NCBI GenBank assembly: GCA_905221605.1
Contig: CAJNDS010000277.1
Location: 30,916 to 94,915 of the forward strand
Source of the DNA: Symbiodinium natans
Lineage: Eukaryota > Sar > Dinophyceae > Suessiales > Symbiodiniaceae
Length of the DNA stretch: 64,000 nucleotides
Direction of reading: 5' to 3'
How positions within the stretch are numbered: position 1 is the stretch's first letter; the number at the start of each line of letters is the position of its first letter. Shown here one piece after another: positions 33,172-42,500 of the stretch. A program made the position numbers and the translations under genes. The notes under the pieces are model-generated. The model did not search any database, was not told the DNA's origin, and saw only the letters and a program-made list of their open reading frames with translations.

Positions 33172-36100
33172 ATGTCTATGTTTGTTCCACGCGCCTTGGA
33201 GCTTCAGATAGCCTCTGCGGGGCTCGCCGGTCACGAGCCCGCGAGCCCCCACGACCTCAAGAAGGACGCAGAGGCCCATGCCTCTACGTCAACGCCTCTC
33301 TCGCAGGCGAGCACAGCCCCGGCAACTCCAGACCACAAGCCATTCCGACTTCCGAGCGGGTACTTGGAACAGCCCTTTGACGAAGAACACTTCCCGTTAC
33401 TTACAAGGCAGCTGTCGATTCCCGAAGATGAAGAAGGAGCTTTTGACAGTTCGGACAACTTTCAGGACGTCTACTTCCGAATCCGGAAGCCGCCTGGCCG
33501 CGAGGCCATGGAACACGATGTGCGTGCCACTTCCCGGCCAACGGGTTTTGCTTTTGACGTGGCCGGTGACATTCCGGTGGAGCGGCTTGAGCAGAAGCTG
33601 GCAGAAGTTAAGCAGCTTTACACGCTCAAGTATGGTGCGGATGTGGATGAGGATGCCGATGTCCAGTACGATGCTGACGGCACTCCGTGGATCCAAACCA
33701 CAGGCACCGGCATCCCAACGGACAGCCGTGTTGACAGGCTGGAAGAGATGCTGTCTGCTGTCAAGGACATGTACTCCCAAAAGTATGGCCGCGATGTGGA
33801 CACGGAGTATGATGCGGATGGCACTGCCTGGAACGTGACTCAGGGCACCGGCGTGCCCCGTGACAGCCGTGTGGAGCGGCTTGAGCAGAAGCTGGAAGAG
33901 GTTAAGCAGCTTTACACGCTCAAGTATGGTGCGGATGTGGATGAGGATGCCGATGTCCAGTACGATGCTGACGGCACTCCGTGGATCCAAACCACAGGAA
34001 CCGGCATCCCAACGGACAGCCGTGTTGACAGGCTGGAAGAGATGCTGTCTGCTGTCAAGGACATGTACTCCCAAAAGTATGGCCGCGATGTGGACACGGA
34101 GTATGATGCGGATGGCACTGCCTGGAACGTGACTCAGGGCACCGGCGTGCCCCGTGACTGCCGTGTGGAGCGGCTTGAGCAGAAGCTGGCAGAAGTTAAG
34201 CAGCTTTACACGCTCAAGTATGGTGCGGATGTGGATGAGGATGCCGATGTCCAGTACGATGCTGACGGCACTCCGTGGATCCAAACCACAGGCACCGGCA
34301 TCCCAACGGACAGCCGTGTTGACAGGCTGGAAGAGATGCTGTCTGCTGTCAAGGACATGTACTCCCAAAAGTATGGCCGCGATGTGGACACGGAGTATGA
34401 TGCGGATGGCACTGCCTGGAACGTGACTCAGGGCACCGGCGTGCCCCGTGACAGCCGTGTGGAGCGGCTTGAGCAGAAGCTGGAAGAGGTTAAGCAGCTT
34501 TACACGCTCAAGTATGGTGCGGATGTGGATGAGGATGCCGATGTCCAGTACGATGCTGACGGCACTCCGTGGATCCAAACCACAGGCACCGGCATCCCAA
34601 CGGACAGCCGTGTTGACAGGCTGGAAGAGATGCTGTCTGCTGTCAAGGACATGTACTCCCAAAAGTATGGCCGTGATGTGGACACGGAGTATGATGCGGA
34701 TGGCACTGCCTGGAACGTGACTCAGGGCACCGGTGTGCCCCGTGACAGCCGTGTGGAGCGGCTTGAGCAGAAGCTGGCAGAAGTTAAGCAGCTTTACACG
34801 CTCAAGTATGGTGCGGATGTGGATGAGGATGCCGATGTCCAGTACGATGCTGACGGCACTCCGTGGATCCAAACCACAGGCACCGGCATCCCAACGGACA
34901 GCCGTGTTGACAGGCTGGAAGAGATGCTGTCTGCTGTCAAGGACATGTACTCCCAAAAGTATGGCCGCGATGTGGACACGGAGTATGATGTGGATGGCAC
35001 TGCCTGGAACGTGACTCAGGGCACCGGTGTGCCCCGTGACTGCCGTGTGGAGCGGCTTGAGCAGAAGCTGGCAGAAGTTAAGCAGCTTTACACGCTCAAG
35101 TATGGTGCGGATGTGGATGAGGATGCCGATGTCCAGTACGATGCTGACGGCACTCCGTGGATCCAAACCACAGGCACCGGCATCCCAACGGACAGCCGTG
35201 TTGACAGGCTGGAAGAGATGCTGTCTGCTGTCAAGGACATGTACTCCCAAAAGTATGGCCGCGATGTGGACACGGAGTATGATGCGGATGGCACTGCCTG
35301 GAGCGTGACTCAGGGCACCGGCGTGCCCCGTGACTGCCGTGTGGAGCGGCTTGAGCAGAAGCTGGCAGAAGTTAAGCAGCTTTACACGCTCAAGTATGGT
35401 GCAGATGTGGATGAGGATGCCGATGTCCAGTACGATGCTGACGGCACTCCGTGGATCCAAACCACAGGCAGCGGCATCCCAACGGACAGCCGTGTTGACA
35501 GGCTGGAAGAGATGCTGTCTGCTGTCAAGGACATGTACTCCCAAAAGTATGGCCGCGATGTGGACACGGAGTATGATGTGGATGGCACTGCCTGGAACGT
35601 GACTCAGGGCACCGGCGTGCCCCGTGACAGCCGTGTGGAGCGGCTTGAGCAGAAGCTGGAAGAGGTTAAGCAGCTTTACACGCTCAAGTATGGTGCAGAT
35701 GTGGATGAGGATGCCGATGTCCAGTACGATGCTGACGGCACTCCGTGGATCCAAACCACAGGCACCGGCATCCCAACGGACAGCCGTGTTGACAGGCTGG
35801 AAGAGATGCTGTCTGCTGTCAAGGACATGTACTCCCAAAAGTATGGCCGCGATGTGGACACAGAGTATGATGCGGATGGCACTGCCTGGAGCGTGACTCA
35901 GGGCACCGGTGTGCCCCGTGACTGCCGTGTGGAGCGGCTTGAGCAGAAGCTGGCAGAAGTTAAGCAGCTTTACACGCTCAAGTATGGTGCAGATGTGGAT
36001 GAGGATGCCGATGTCCAGTACGATGCTGACGGCACTCCGTGGATCCAAACCACAGGCACCGGCATCCCAACCGACAGCCGTGTTGACAGGCTGGAAGAGA

Positions 36101-36867
36101 TGCTGTCTGCTGTCAAGGACATGTACTCCCAAAAGTATGGCCGCGATGTGGACACGGAGTATGATGCGGATGGCACTGCCTGGAACGTGACTCAGGGCAC
36201 CGGTGTGCCCCGTGACTGCCGTGTGGAGCGGCTTGAGCAGAAGCTGGCAGAAGTTAAGCAGCTTTACACGCTCAAGTATGGTGCAGATGTGGATGAGGAT
36301 GCCGATGTCCAGTACGATGCTGACGGCACTCCGTGGATCCAAACCACAGGCACCGGCATCCCAACGGACAGCCGTGTTGACAGGCTGGAAGAGATGCTGT
36401 CTGCTGTCAAGGACATGTACTCCCAAAAGTATGGCCGCGATGTGGACACGGAGTATGATGCGGATGGCACTGCCTGGAACGTGACTCACGGCACCGGTGT
36501 GCCCCGTGACTGCCGTGTGGAGCGGCTTGAGCAGAAGCTGGCAGAAGTTAAGCAGCTTTACACGCTCAAGTATGGTGCGGCTGCGGATGATGAGGATGAT
36601 GTTGAAGTCTCGAATGTTGGAGACTTCATGTATGACAGTGATGGAACTCTCTGGATAAAGTCCGTGACAGCAGGCCGTCGTGACCCCGATGTTTTGCTTG
36701 GGGAAATGCTGCCGGAGGCCCAGGAGCTTTGCAAGCAGCGTTTCGACCGTTTCGAAGGCAAAGAGCCAGAAGAGCCCCAGTCATGGTCTGATGCTTCGTG
36801 GCTGGAGGTGGGAGGGAGCCAATCGAGTGAGGGCGCTTCGTGGAAGGACACCTGCAGTTTGCAGTGA
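33172..36867 (+). CDS. tandem-repeat acidic protein, ten 98-residue units
   Basis: One uninterrupted frame of 1231 codons. Residues 1 to about 135 are unique and Ser/Pro-rich, with no signal peptide. Then come ten units of exactly 294 bp. Each has half A (51 residues: VERLEQKLAEVKQLYTLKYG, acidic linker, YDADGTPWIQTTGTG) and half B (47 residues: VDRLEEMLSAVKDMYSQKYG, short acidic linker, YDADGTAWNVTQGTG). The halves are clearly related. An eleventh unit from about 36516 is strongly diverged, followed by an acidic Ser/Trp-rich tail. The amphipathic helix followed by Asp-rich loops suggests helix-loop modules that might bind cations, but no loop fits the 12-residue EF-hand rule. Function and family are unknown. 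Start chosen at the first ATG after a strong acceptor; a second Met lies two codons on. Confidence 0.85.
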   Translation: MSMFVPRALELQIASAGLAGHEPASPHDLKKDAEAHASTSTPLSQASTAPATPDHKPFRLPSGYLEQPFDEEHFPLLTRQLSIPEDEEGAFDSSDNFQDVYFRIRKPPGREAMEHDVRATSRPTGFAFDVAGDIPVERLEQKLAEVKQLYTLKYGADVDEDADVQYDADGTPWIQTTGTGIPTDSRVDRLEEMLSAVKDMYSQKYGRDVDTEYDADGTAWNVTQGTGVPRDSRVERLEQKLEEVKQLYTLKYGADVDEDADVQYDADGTPWIQTTGTGIPTDSRVDRLEEMLSAVKDMYSQKYGRDVDTEYDADGTAWNVTQGTGVPRDCRVERLEQKLAEVKQLYTLKYGADVDEDADVQYDADGTPWIQTTGTGIPTDSRVDRLEEMLSAVKDMYSQKYGRDVDTEYDADGTAWNVTQGTGVPRDSRVERLEQKLEEVKQLYTLKYGADVDEDADVQYDADGTPWIQTTGTGIPTDSRVDRLEEMLSAVKDMYSQKYGRDVDTEYDADGTAWNVTQGTGVPRDSRVERLEQKLAEVKQLYTLKYGADVDEDADVQYDADGTPWIQTTGTGIPTDSRVDRLEEMLSAVKDMYSQKYGRDVDTEYDVDGTAWNVTQGTGVPRDCRVERLEQKLAEVKQLYTLKYGADVDEDADVQYDADGTPWIQTTGTGIPTDSRVDRLEEMLSAVKDMYSQKYGRDVDTEYDADGTAWSVTQGTGVPRDCRVERLEQKLAEVKQLYTLKYGADVDEDADVQYDADGTPWIQTTGSGIPTDSRVDRLEEMLSAVKDMYSQKYGRDVDTEYDVDGTAWNVTQGTGVPRDSRVERLEQKLEEVKQLYTLKYGADVDEDADVQYDADGTPWIQTTGTGIPTDSRVDRLEEMLSAVKDMYSQKYGRDVDTEYDADGTAWSVTQGTGVPRDCRVERLEQKLAEVKQLYTLKYGADVDEDADVQYDADGTPWIQTTGTGIPTDSRVDRLEEMLSAVKDMYSQKYGRDVDTEYDADGTAWNVTQGTGVPRDCRVERLEQKLAEVKQLYTLKYGADVDEDADVQYDADGTPWIQTTGTGIPTDSRVDRLEEMLSAVKDMYSQKYGRDVDTEYDADGTAWNVTHGTGVPRDCRVERLEQKLAEVKQLYTLKYGAAADDEDDVEVSNVGDFMYDSDGTLWIKSVTAGRRDPDVLLGEMLPEAQELCKQRFDRFEGKEPEEPQSWSDASWLEVGGSQSSEGASWKDTCSLQ
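33576..36515 (+). repeat. 294-bp coding tandem repeat, ten full copies
   Basis: Copies start near 33576 and every 294 bp after it. They are almost identical at synonymous as well as non-synonymous sites. The few variants are Ala or Glu at LxEV, Ser or Cys at the end of half B, Ala or Val at YDxDG, Asn or Ser after the Trp, and one Gln to His in copy 10. The period is a multiple of three, so several other frames are also open in every copy; these are shadows. Confidence 0.95.
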
Positions 36868-39440
36868 CAGCAGCGTGTCAACTTGAAGTCAACCTTGGAT
36901 GCTCGGTCAAGAGCGCATTCGGTCACCGAGCCGATGGCTTGAGACACGTGCTGGTACTTTGACTGGACACATCCAAGATCGTTTCTAGTTTCTGCCAAGG
37001 CAGATGATTTCAATTCGATCTGCCTCTGAAAGGCTTTAAAGGTTCTAGGTTCCACAAATAAAGCTATTTGTGCTGAGCAGCGTTCTGTTCAGGAGAACGT
37101 GACAGCCGGGATACTTCAAGGCACAGCAGGTTGAAGGCTACACTATTGCTATGGCTTCACTAGTACTGCCGAAGTCATTCTGGGCTGGCACGGTTCTACA
37201 GCACACTCTGTCAAAAAAACACAAAAAGAAAAATTGAATTGATGCACCTCATTTGAAGTCCCTTGGGACATAGCTTATGATTCTTTGGTCCTTCGGGGCC
37301 CTGCAGGCACAAATCCTAGCACAGTGTAATTCGATAGCGCACAGGTACAGATGCACAAGCTGCATCCTTGATTACTGATTGATTCGGTCTTCAAAAGCTT
37401 CGCATCCTGAACATGGCCAAATTTTGCCAATGGCCACAACCACATGAGCTCTACCCACCAGTCGCGAACTAAGAGACCTGAGATCACCGAGCTCATGGTG
37501 GCTGCCGTTGTACATCCGATGAACTCCAAGCTCTGTCAACCTGCGATGGATGCTCATGCCAATTTCAAGTTGCCCGCTTCCTGGATGCACTTCGACGTCG
37601 GGCGAGAGGTCTTCCGTGTACTTCCAAGGAAGGATGTAACAGCATGCAATAAGGAAATCATCTTTGACTAGACACCTCGCCAGACGTACCCTGTGTCTCG
37701 GCAACCGTCGATGGCGTGGCTGACGGACATTGACAAAAGTCATGATCAGAATGCGGGTTGCCCTCAGTCAGTTGCGCAAGTGAGGGCACCGGTGTTTTGG
37801 CGTGTCTCGTTCGAGTCGCGAGGTTTGGAACCCTCACATCCAAAACTAGAAAACTCCCAGATGCATCTCTTGAAGGTTCGGGTTCACCGCAGGGGCCGCC
37901 CATTGGGGTTGCGCATCGCTGCCATGCACTCGGGCGTGTTTGCTTGGGTGAGCTCCAGTGTTTTTCTTTTTGACAGTTGTGTTTTGGCGGAGGATGCTCA
38001 GGTTCAGGTTGCAGGCTCGGTGCAGCCTAAGGACCTTGAGATCGTCATCCCAAGTCCCATGGTCTCCAAGTTCGTTTACCATGCATATCCATGAATGTAC
38101 TTGTGAAAGCTGACGCCGAATCTTTCTGGACTGAGGTGAATTCTCAGCACCCTAGCGCCATTGCAGTCGTGCAGGTAGAGGCGTGAAGTGGCTGTGTCGG
38201 CAGTGGACACGGTGAACCCTTAATTTTGAGATTGTTGAGCACTTGCATTGGACAGGCAGAGGGTGCTGTGGAGGACTCTGTGCCGGGAGTTCCAACCGAG
38301 TAGAGTCATGCCGCAATGCCGACTGCCTGCTCTTCAAGCCCTTGCAGGAGTGGAATCGGAGCCACCCAAACTTGTCAGTTCAAGCCAGCGACCGAATCCT
38401 CGTGGATACCTCAGAGCCGTTTCTCGGGCAGTTTTATCATCAGCATAATATGCCAGTGTATAGAAAGTCCATATATCTCCGTATGTGCTTCTGTATTGGA
38501 CGTGAGCCTTCACTTGAGAGACGGAGGTAGTAGCTTGCCGTGCATCTCCAACCTATCATTGTAGTTTGCTTCCTTTGCTTGCTAAGTGCGGTTGGAAGGG
38601 ATGCGGGTTGTATAGTACGGAGGGACTGTGGGCGACGACCATCGCTGAACCCTCAACATCTGACAGGATGCATATTCGATGAGTGCAGCGGGAGAGTCGG
38701 CCGTTGCGAACCGGGGTACGGCGACGGTGCTGGCCTGAGAAGTTTCTGCAATCTCTCTCCGTCGAGCCACCTTGCAGTCGATTTCAGGCCTCTGAAGTGC
38801 TGCGGGCACTGCAAAACTCAGATGATGCGCCATGGCTGAGGGTGAATGCAATGTGAATGCGATGCGGCCCTCATGCTAAGCGAGTGCTGCAGCCGCGTCG
38901 CAGACAGATTTGCATTCAGCATGTGCACAGGTCTGCCTCGACATCCTATCTTGGAGGCAAGATGTGTGAGCAACAGCAGACAAGCTGCTTGCAAAGGCAG
39001 CTAGGCTTCACTGTGTAGGTAGGATTGAAAGAAGCTGCATGCGAAGCATGATCGCTTCAATCGACAAGTCGGGGAAGGCATAGCCATCAGGTTAATCTCC
39101 AGGCCGCAGTCGTATTCGGAAGCTCCGCATCCAGCGGCTGGCACCTGACCCAACAACCACTCTGACCAAAGCAAATGGTTTGCCTCGCGTTCTTTGTGTG
39201 CGCGCCACCTTAGCATGAAGAGAGACGGGCAAAGTCGCGTCCACCAAAAAAGGCCAGTAGAACTCTGCTATACTGCTGGCGTTTGCTCTTGAGATCTGTT
39301 CATACAGTTGAAGTACCGCAGCTCGGTTGGCCCAACTCAGCTTCAGAAGGCAAGCTTCACCTGAAGCATACTCAACGGACGAATCTCATTGCCACGTCTC
39401 CCAGAAACAACCCCAGTCCGCCGCGGCTCTTCGAAAGCTG
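36868..39440. other. no firmly supported gene; 3' flank of repeat gene
   Basis: The first 200 bases are the likely 3' untranslated region, with AATAAA at 37057-37062. Two open frames overlap at 37372-37743, one per strand. The minus-strand one reads somewhat like protein (HRRLTELGVHRMYNGSHHEL, RAHVVVAIGKIW), but I see no family or splice context. A plus frame at 38540-38839 starts with a hydrophobic stretch and is Cys-rich. I do not trust either. Confidence 0.35.
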
Positions 39441-39445
39441 CCACC

Positions 39446-39522
39446 ATGGGACAGACATGTTGCGGAGAAGGACCGCATGGCCAGCCGCTGGCCCAGCCGG
39501 TTTGCGAGTTCTGTGAATCATT
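39446..39522 (+). CDS. first exon with N-myristoylation/palmitoylation motif
   Basis: GCTGCCACCATGGG gives a perfect Kozak-type start. The product begins MGQTCCGEG: Gly2 with small Thr4 suits N-myristoylation, and Cys5/Cys6 suit palmitoylation (rules known for acylated proteins). The donor TCATT|GTGAAT at 39523 leaves phase 2, and an acceptor CTGGAG at 39570 restores the frame. The resulting intron is only 48 nt. If this intron is wrong, the frame stops at TGA 39524-39526. Confidence 0.55.
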
Positions 39523-42500
39523 GTGAATCTGAGCTACTTGAAAATTTGAGAACGGAAAATCTCACTGGAGGTCCGTGGGCTTGAGCAATGAGGACTTCAT
39601 CAACGCCATGGGAAGCATTGCTGAGGATGCTACTTTGGCAGGCGCGTTTTGTACCTTCACTGGCTCAGCTGCTGAGAGTTTAGGCTTCAAACGCCCAACA
39701 TATAGCAGCCACCAGGAGTTGTGGCTTCCCTGACGAAGCTGGCAGAGGACGAGTTCTTATTGTCAATGATTTGGTTTTCGTTTTATATTCTCATTCTCTC
39801 TCTGTATGCTCTCCCTCTTGCCTCTCTCTCTCTCTCTCTGACTCTTCTTGCTCTTTCTCCCCATCTTGATGCAGACATGCTTTCACCTGCTACTCACCTG
39901 CTACTCTCAGGGGTCCACGTGCCAGCAGAGCATGGGCTCAAACCAACTTTAGACATACCCTCAGTTTGTGGGTGGTCTAGCATGGCCTTTTTCCATGTCA
40001 GCTTTTCCTACCCTGACCCATGTTAGATCCCAATGCGTGATGTCGAAGCAGTCATCAAGGCTCCAGAGCTGGTTGAGAAACTCGAGGGTTCGAGGGCTGG
40101 AATCACCGCAAAACAAGAAAAACCAAGTCTAAACTGAGGTTGCGGAAATCCGTGGAAAATGCTTGTTCAGACCCCCACGAACTGTCCAAGCCGCGCCGCT
40201 CGGGTTTCGCGGGCAAAAGTTTTTCACAACGGACGCTGGCTGCAAACCCAAGGTTTTCGCCCTGATCAAAACCATGGCCGCATGATATCCTTCGTAACCA
40301 GCAATTACGCGAGCCTTGCCAGAACAATTGTGCGCTTTCCGATGAATCTCGGCGAAATGCCAGTTTCGAGATGAGGTGAGGTGAGGTACAGCGAAGGTTT
40401 GACTGCTACGGCGCCGGACTGGTGTCCCGTAGTAATCTAATCTAATTTTGTTTCGCTCAAACATAAGGGATGGACCATATGGGTATGGGACAGGATGATG
40501 GTCGTGACTCACGCCCCTCCGGGGTTCTGCATGGGCTTTGCCTCTTTGCCATGTCCATCTCTCTTTTTGTATTGTGGTTGAGAGGTCCTATTATTTGGCT
40601 GTTGTGCGCACAACAAAATGTGAGGCGGAAGGGGGCCAAGAACACCTAAACGCCTTTCGTTCTGTATTTCAGGACCACCCTTTCCTCAAGCCGACGGGAA
40701 CCGCACCTTGGCAAATTTTGCCTTGATCGTGCAGCCGTGCAGCGGCTGAAGCAACAATGGTATGCATACAGAGATTCCGATATCCCGTTGTTAAAAGCAG
40801 GGATCCTAGTATATTCCCTAGTCAATGAGCGGATCGAGATTTTTGTTGTGGCGCCACAAGCCGGAGGATCTTTTTGCGTAGCTGCTGTTGGGCACCCAAG
40901 GAATTCGCTCCTCATCCTCTTCTGTACTGGGTGAGGCGTTGCAGAGAATTTGCGCTCCCTGGCTGATAATTACAGCTTCTGTACATCAGCATGCGAGGAA
41001 CATCTTGGCCGAAACCTAAGCATCCTGAAAATATTCTGAAATCGGAAATCACAGCCTGGCGTGCGAGAGCGCGAGTGCGAAATTGGTCCAACACGTGTCG
41101 CGCCTGAGCTGGTTGGACATGGGTTGGAGTGTTGGAAAGTGCACGAACTCTGTGAGAGGTTGTCGAAGAAGACGGATGAAGCACAAGGTTGCTTAGATCG
41201 TATCAACAGCAGCTTGGAGTACGAGATTGCGCAGGCCTTCGGGTGAGAAACTCAGTTCTCATCAGGTTTCATCAGGCGAAGTATATCCAAGGAATTTGGA
41301 ACCGTCCCGTGCTGGTTTTCTGGGGATTCTCCTGCAACACTTGCCCGAAGATTAACAGCACGGTTTGCATCATGACTCATTCCGCATGCATTCATCTCTT
41401 CACTGCGTACCAGATCCGGGACTCCTTCCGCCGCTTTGACCACGATGGGTCTGGGCACTTGGACACCCAAGAGTTCCTTGGCTCTTGGCCAACCACATAA
41501 AGCCATGCGGTTAAAGAGCTACTTCGAGAAAGGCTAATTATGATCCAGATCCCAGATCTTGCATTCAGATCGCAGGTCTTGCAAATCTGCTAAATGTAAG
41601 ATTGCCTGTTGCTTAGAGATATGAGCTCAACAGCAAGCAGTGAGAAACAGAATTCTTTGGCACTCGTTGTGTATGATTTGCCATAAACATCGGCTTCACA
41701 TGGCCGGGCGAAGAAGTAGAAGCTCAAGACGGGTACAAGTCACCGCAAAGCCCGACCACCAAAGCTTAGGTTCAAGTTCATGTGTGCCTACATTGGCTGG
41801 GGCGAGGAGGAGGCAAGCGTGATGGACCCTTGGTGAGATTTAGAATCCGAGAGTGTTCACGACTGGAGCGGCGATGGTTGCAGGAGGTGACGCGCTGGCA
41901 GTTGCATGTACTCTTGCAACAAAAGGTGCTGTTTGGATCAACTCCCAGAGTGTTTGCTTCTCTTTTTCCGATACGTCTGTGGCTCTTCGAAGCAACTGCG
42001 GGTAGCTCGCCCCGTCAAAAGGCACACGTAGAGCGCGCGTGGCTGCAAGTTTTTGCAGAGCTGGGAGCAACTACCGAATGCCGAATGGATCCTGCACTGA
42101 GGATCTGGACAATGACAGCAAGGTGACTCTGGATGAGTTCCAGCGGTTTGTCGGGCACATGGGTGGCCTGCAGCAGCTTTTCCAGCAGCGTCGCCAACGC
42201 GCAGCTTGGCAGGACGTTTGCAGAGGCAAGTCGTTTTGCCGCTCTGTATTCTGTCATATTCTGTCTCTCTCTCTCTCTCTCTCCTCCCTCCTTCCCTCCT
42301 GCCTGGGTCGACATTGCGCTTGCTGAGAAATGCACACCACAGTTCCAACAGTGGGCAACACCCAGGTGGCACGGAAACAATGGGGCGTGGAGGCGCCGGC
42401 CATCATTGAGGCCTCCATTTTCACATGAGAAGAGATGTGAGAGAGGAGAGCTGCTCGGGTGCTTGCTTGTACCCAGCCGCCTGGAAAGGTCGGTGCTCGT

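Noticed and set aside
33860-36484. Series of 68- to 93-codon frames inside every repeat unit
   Set aside because: They recur every 294 bp in the wrong frames and are shadows of the repeat.
33397-36489. Minus-strand frame of 1030 codons opposite the repeat gene
   Set aside because: It is in exact codon register with the sense gene. It stays open because the sense codons avoid TTA, CTA and TCA, and because the repeat period is a multiple of three.
33576-36515. CRISPR-like regular array
   Set aside because: The units are contiguous coding repeats of 294 bp without spacers, in a eukaryotic context.
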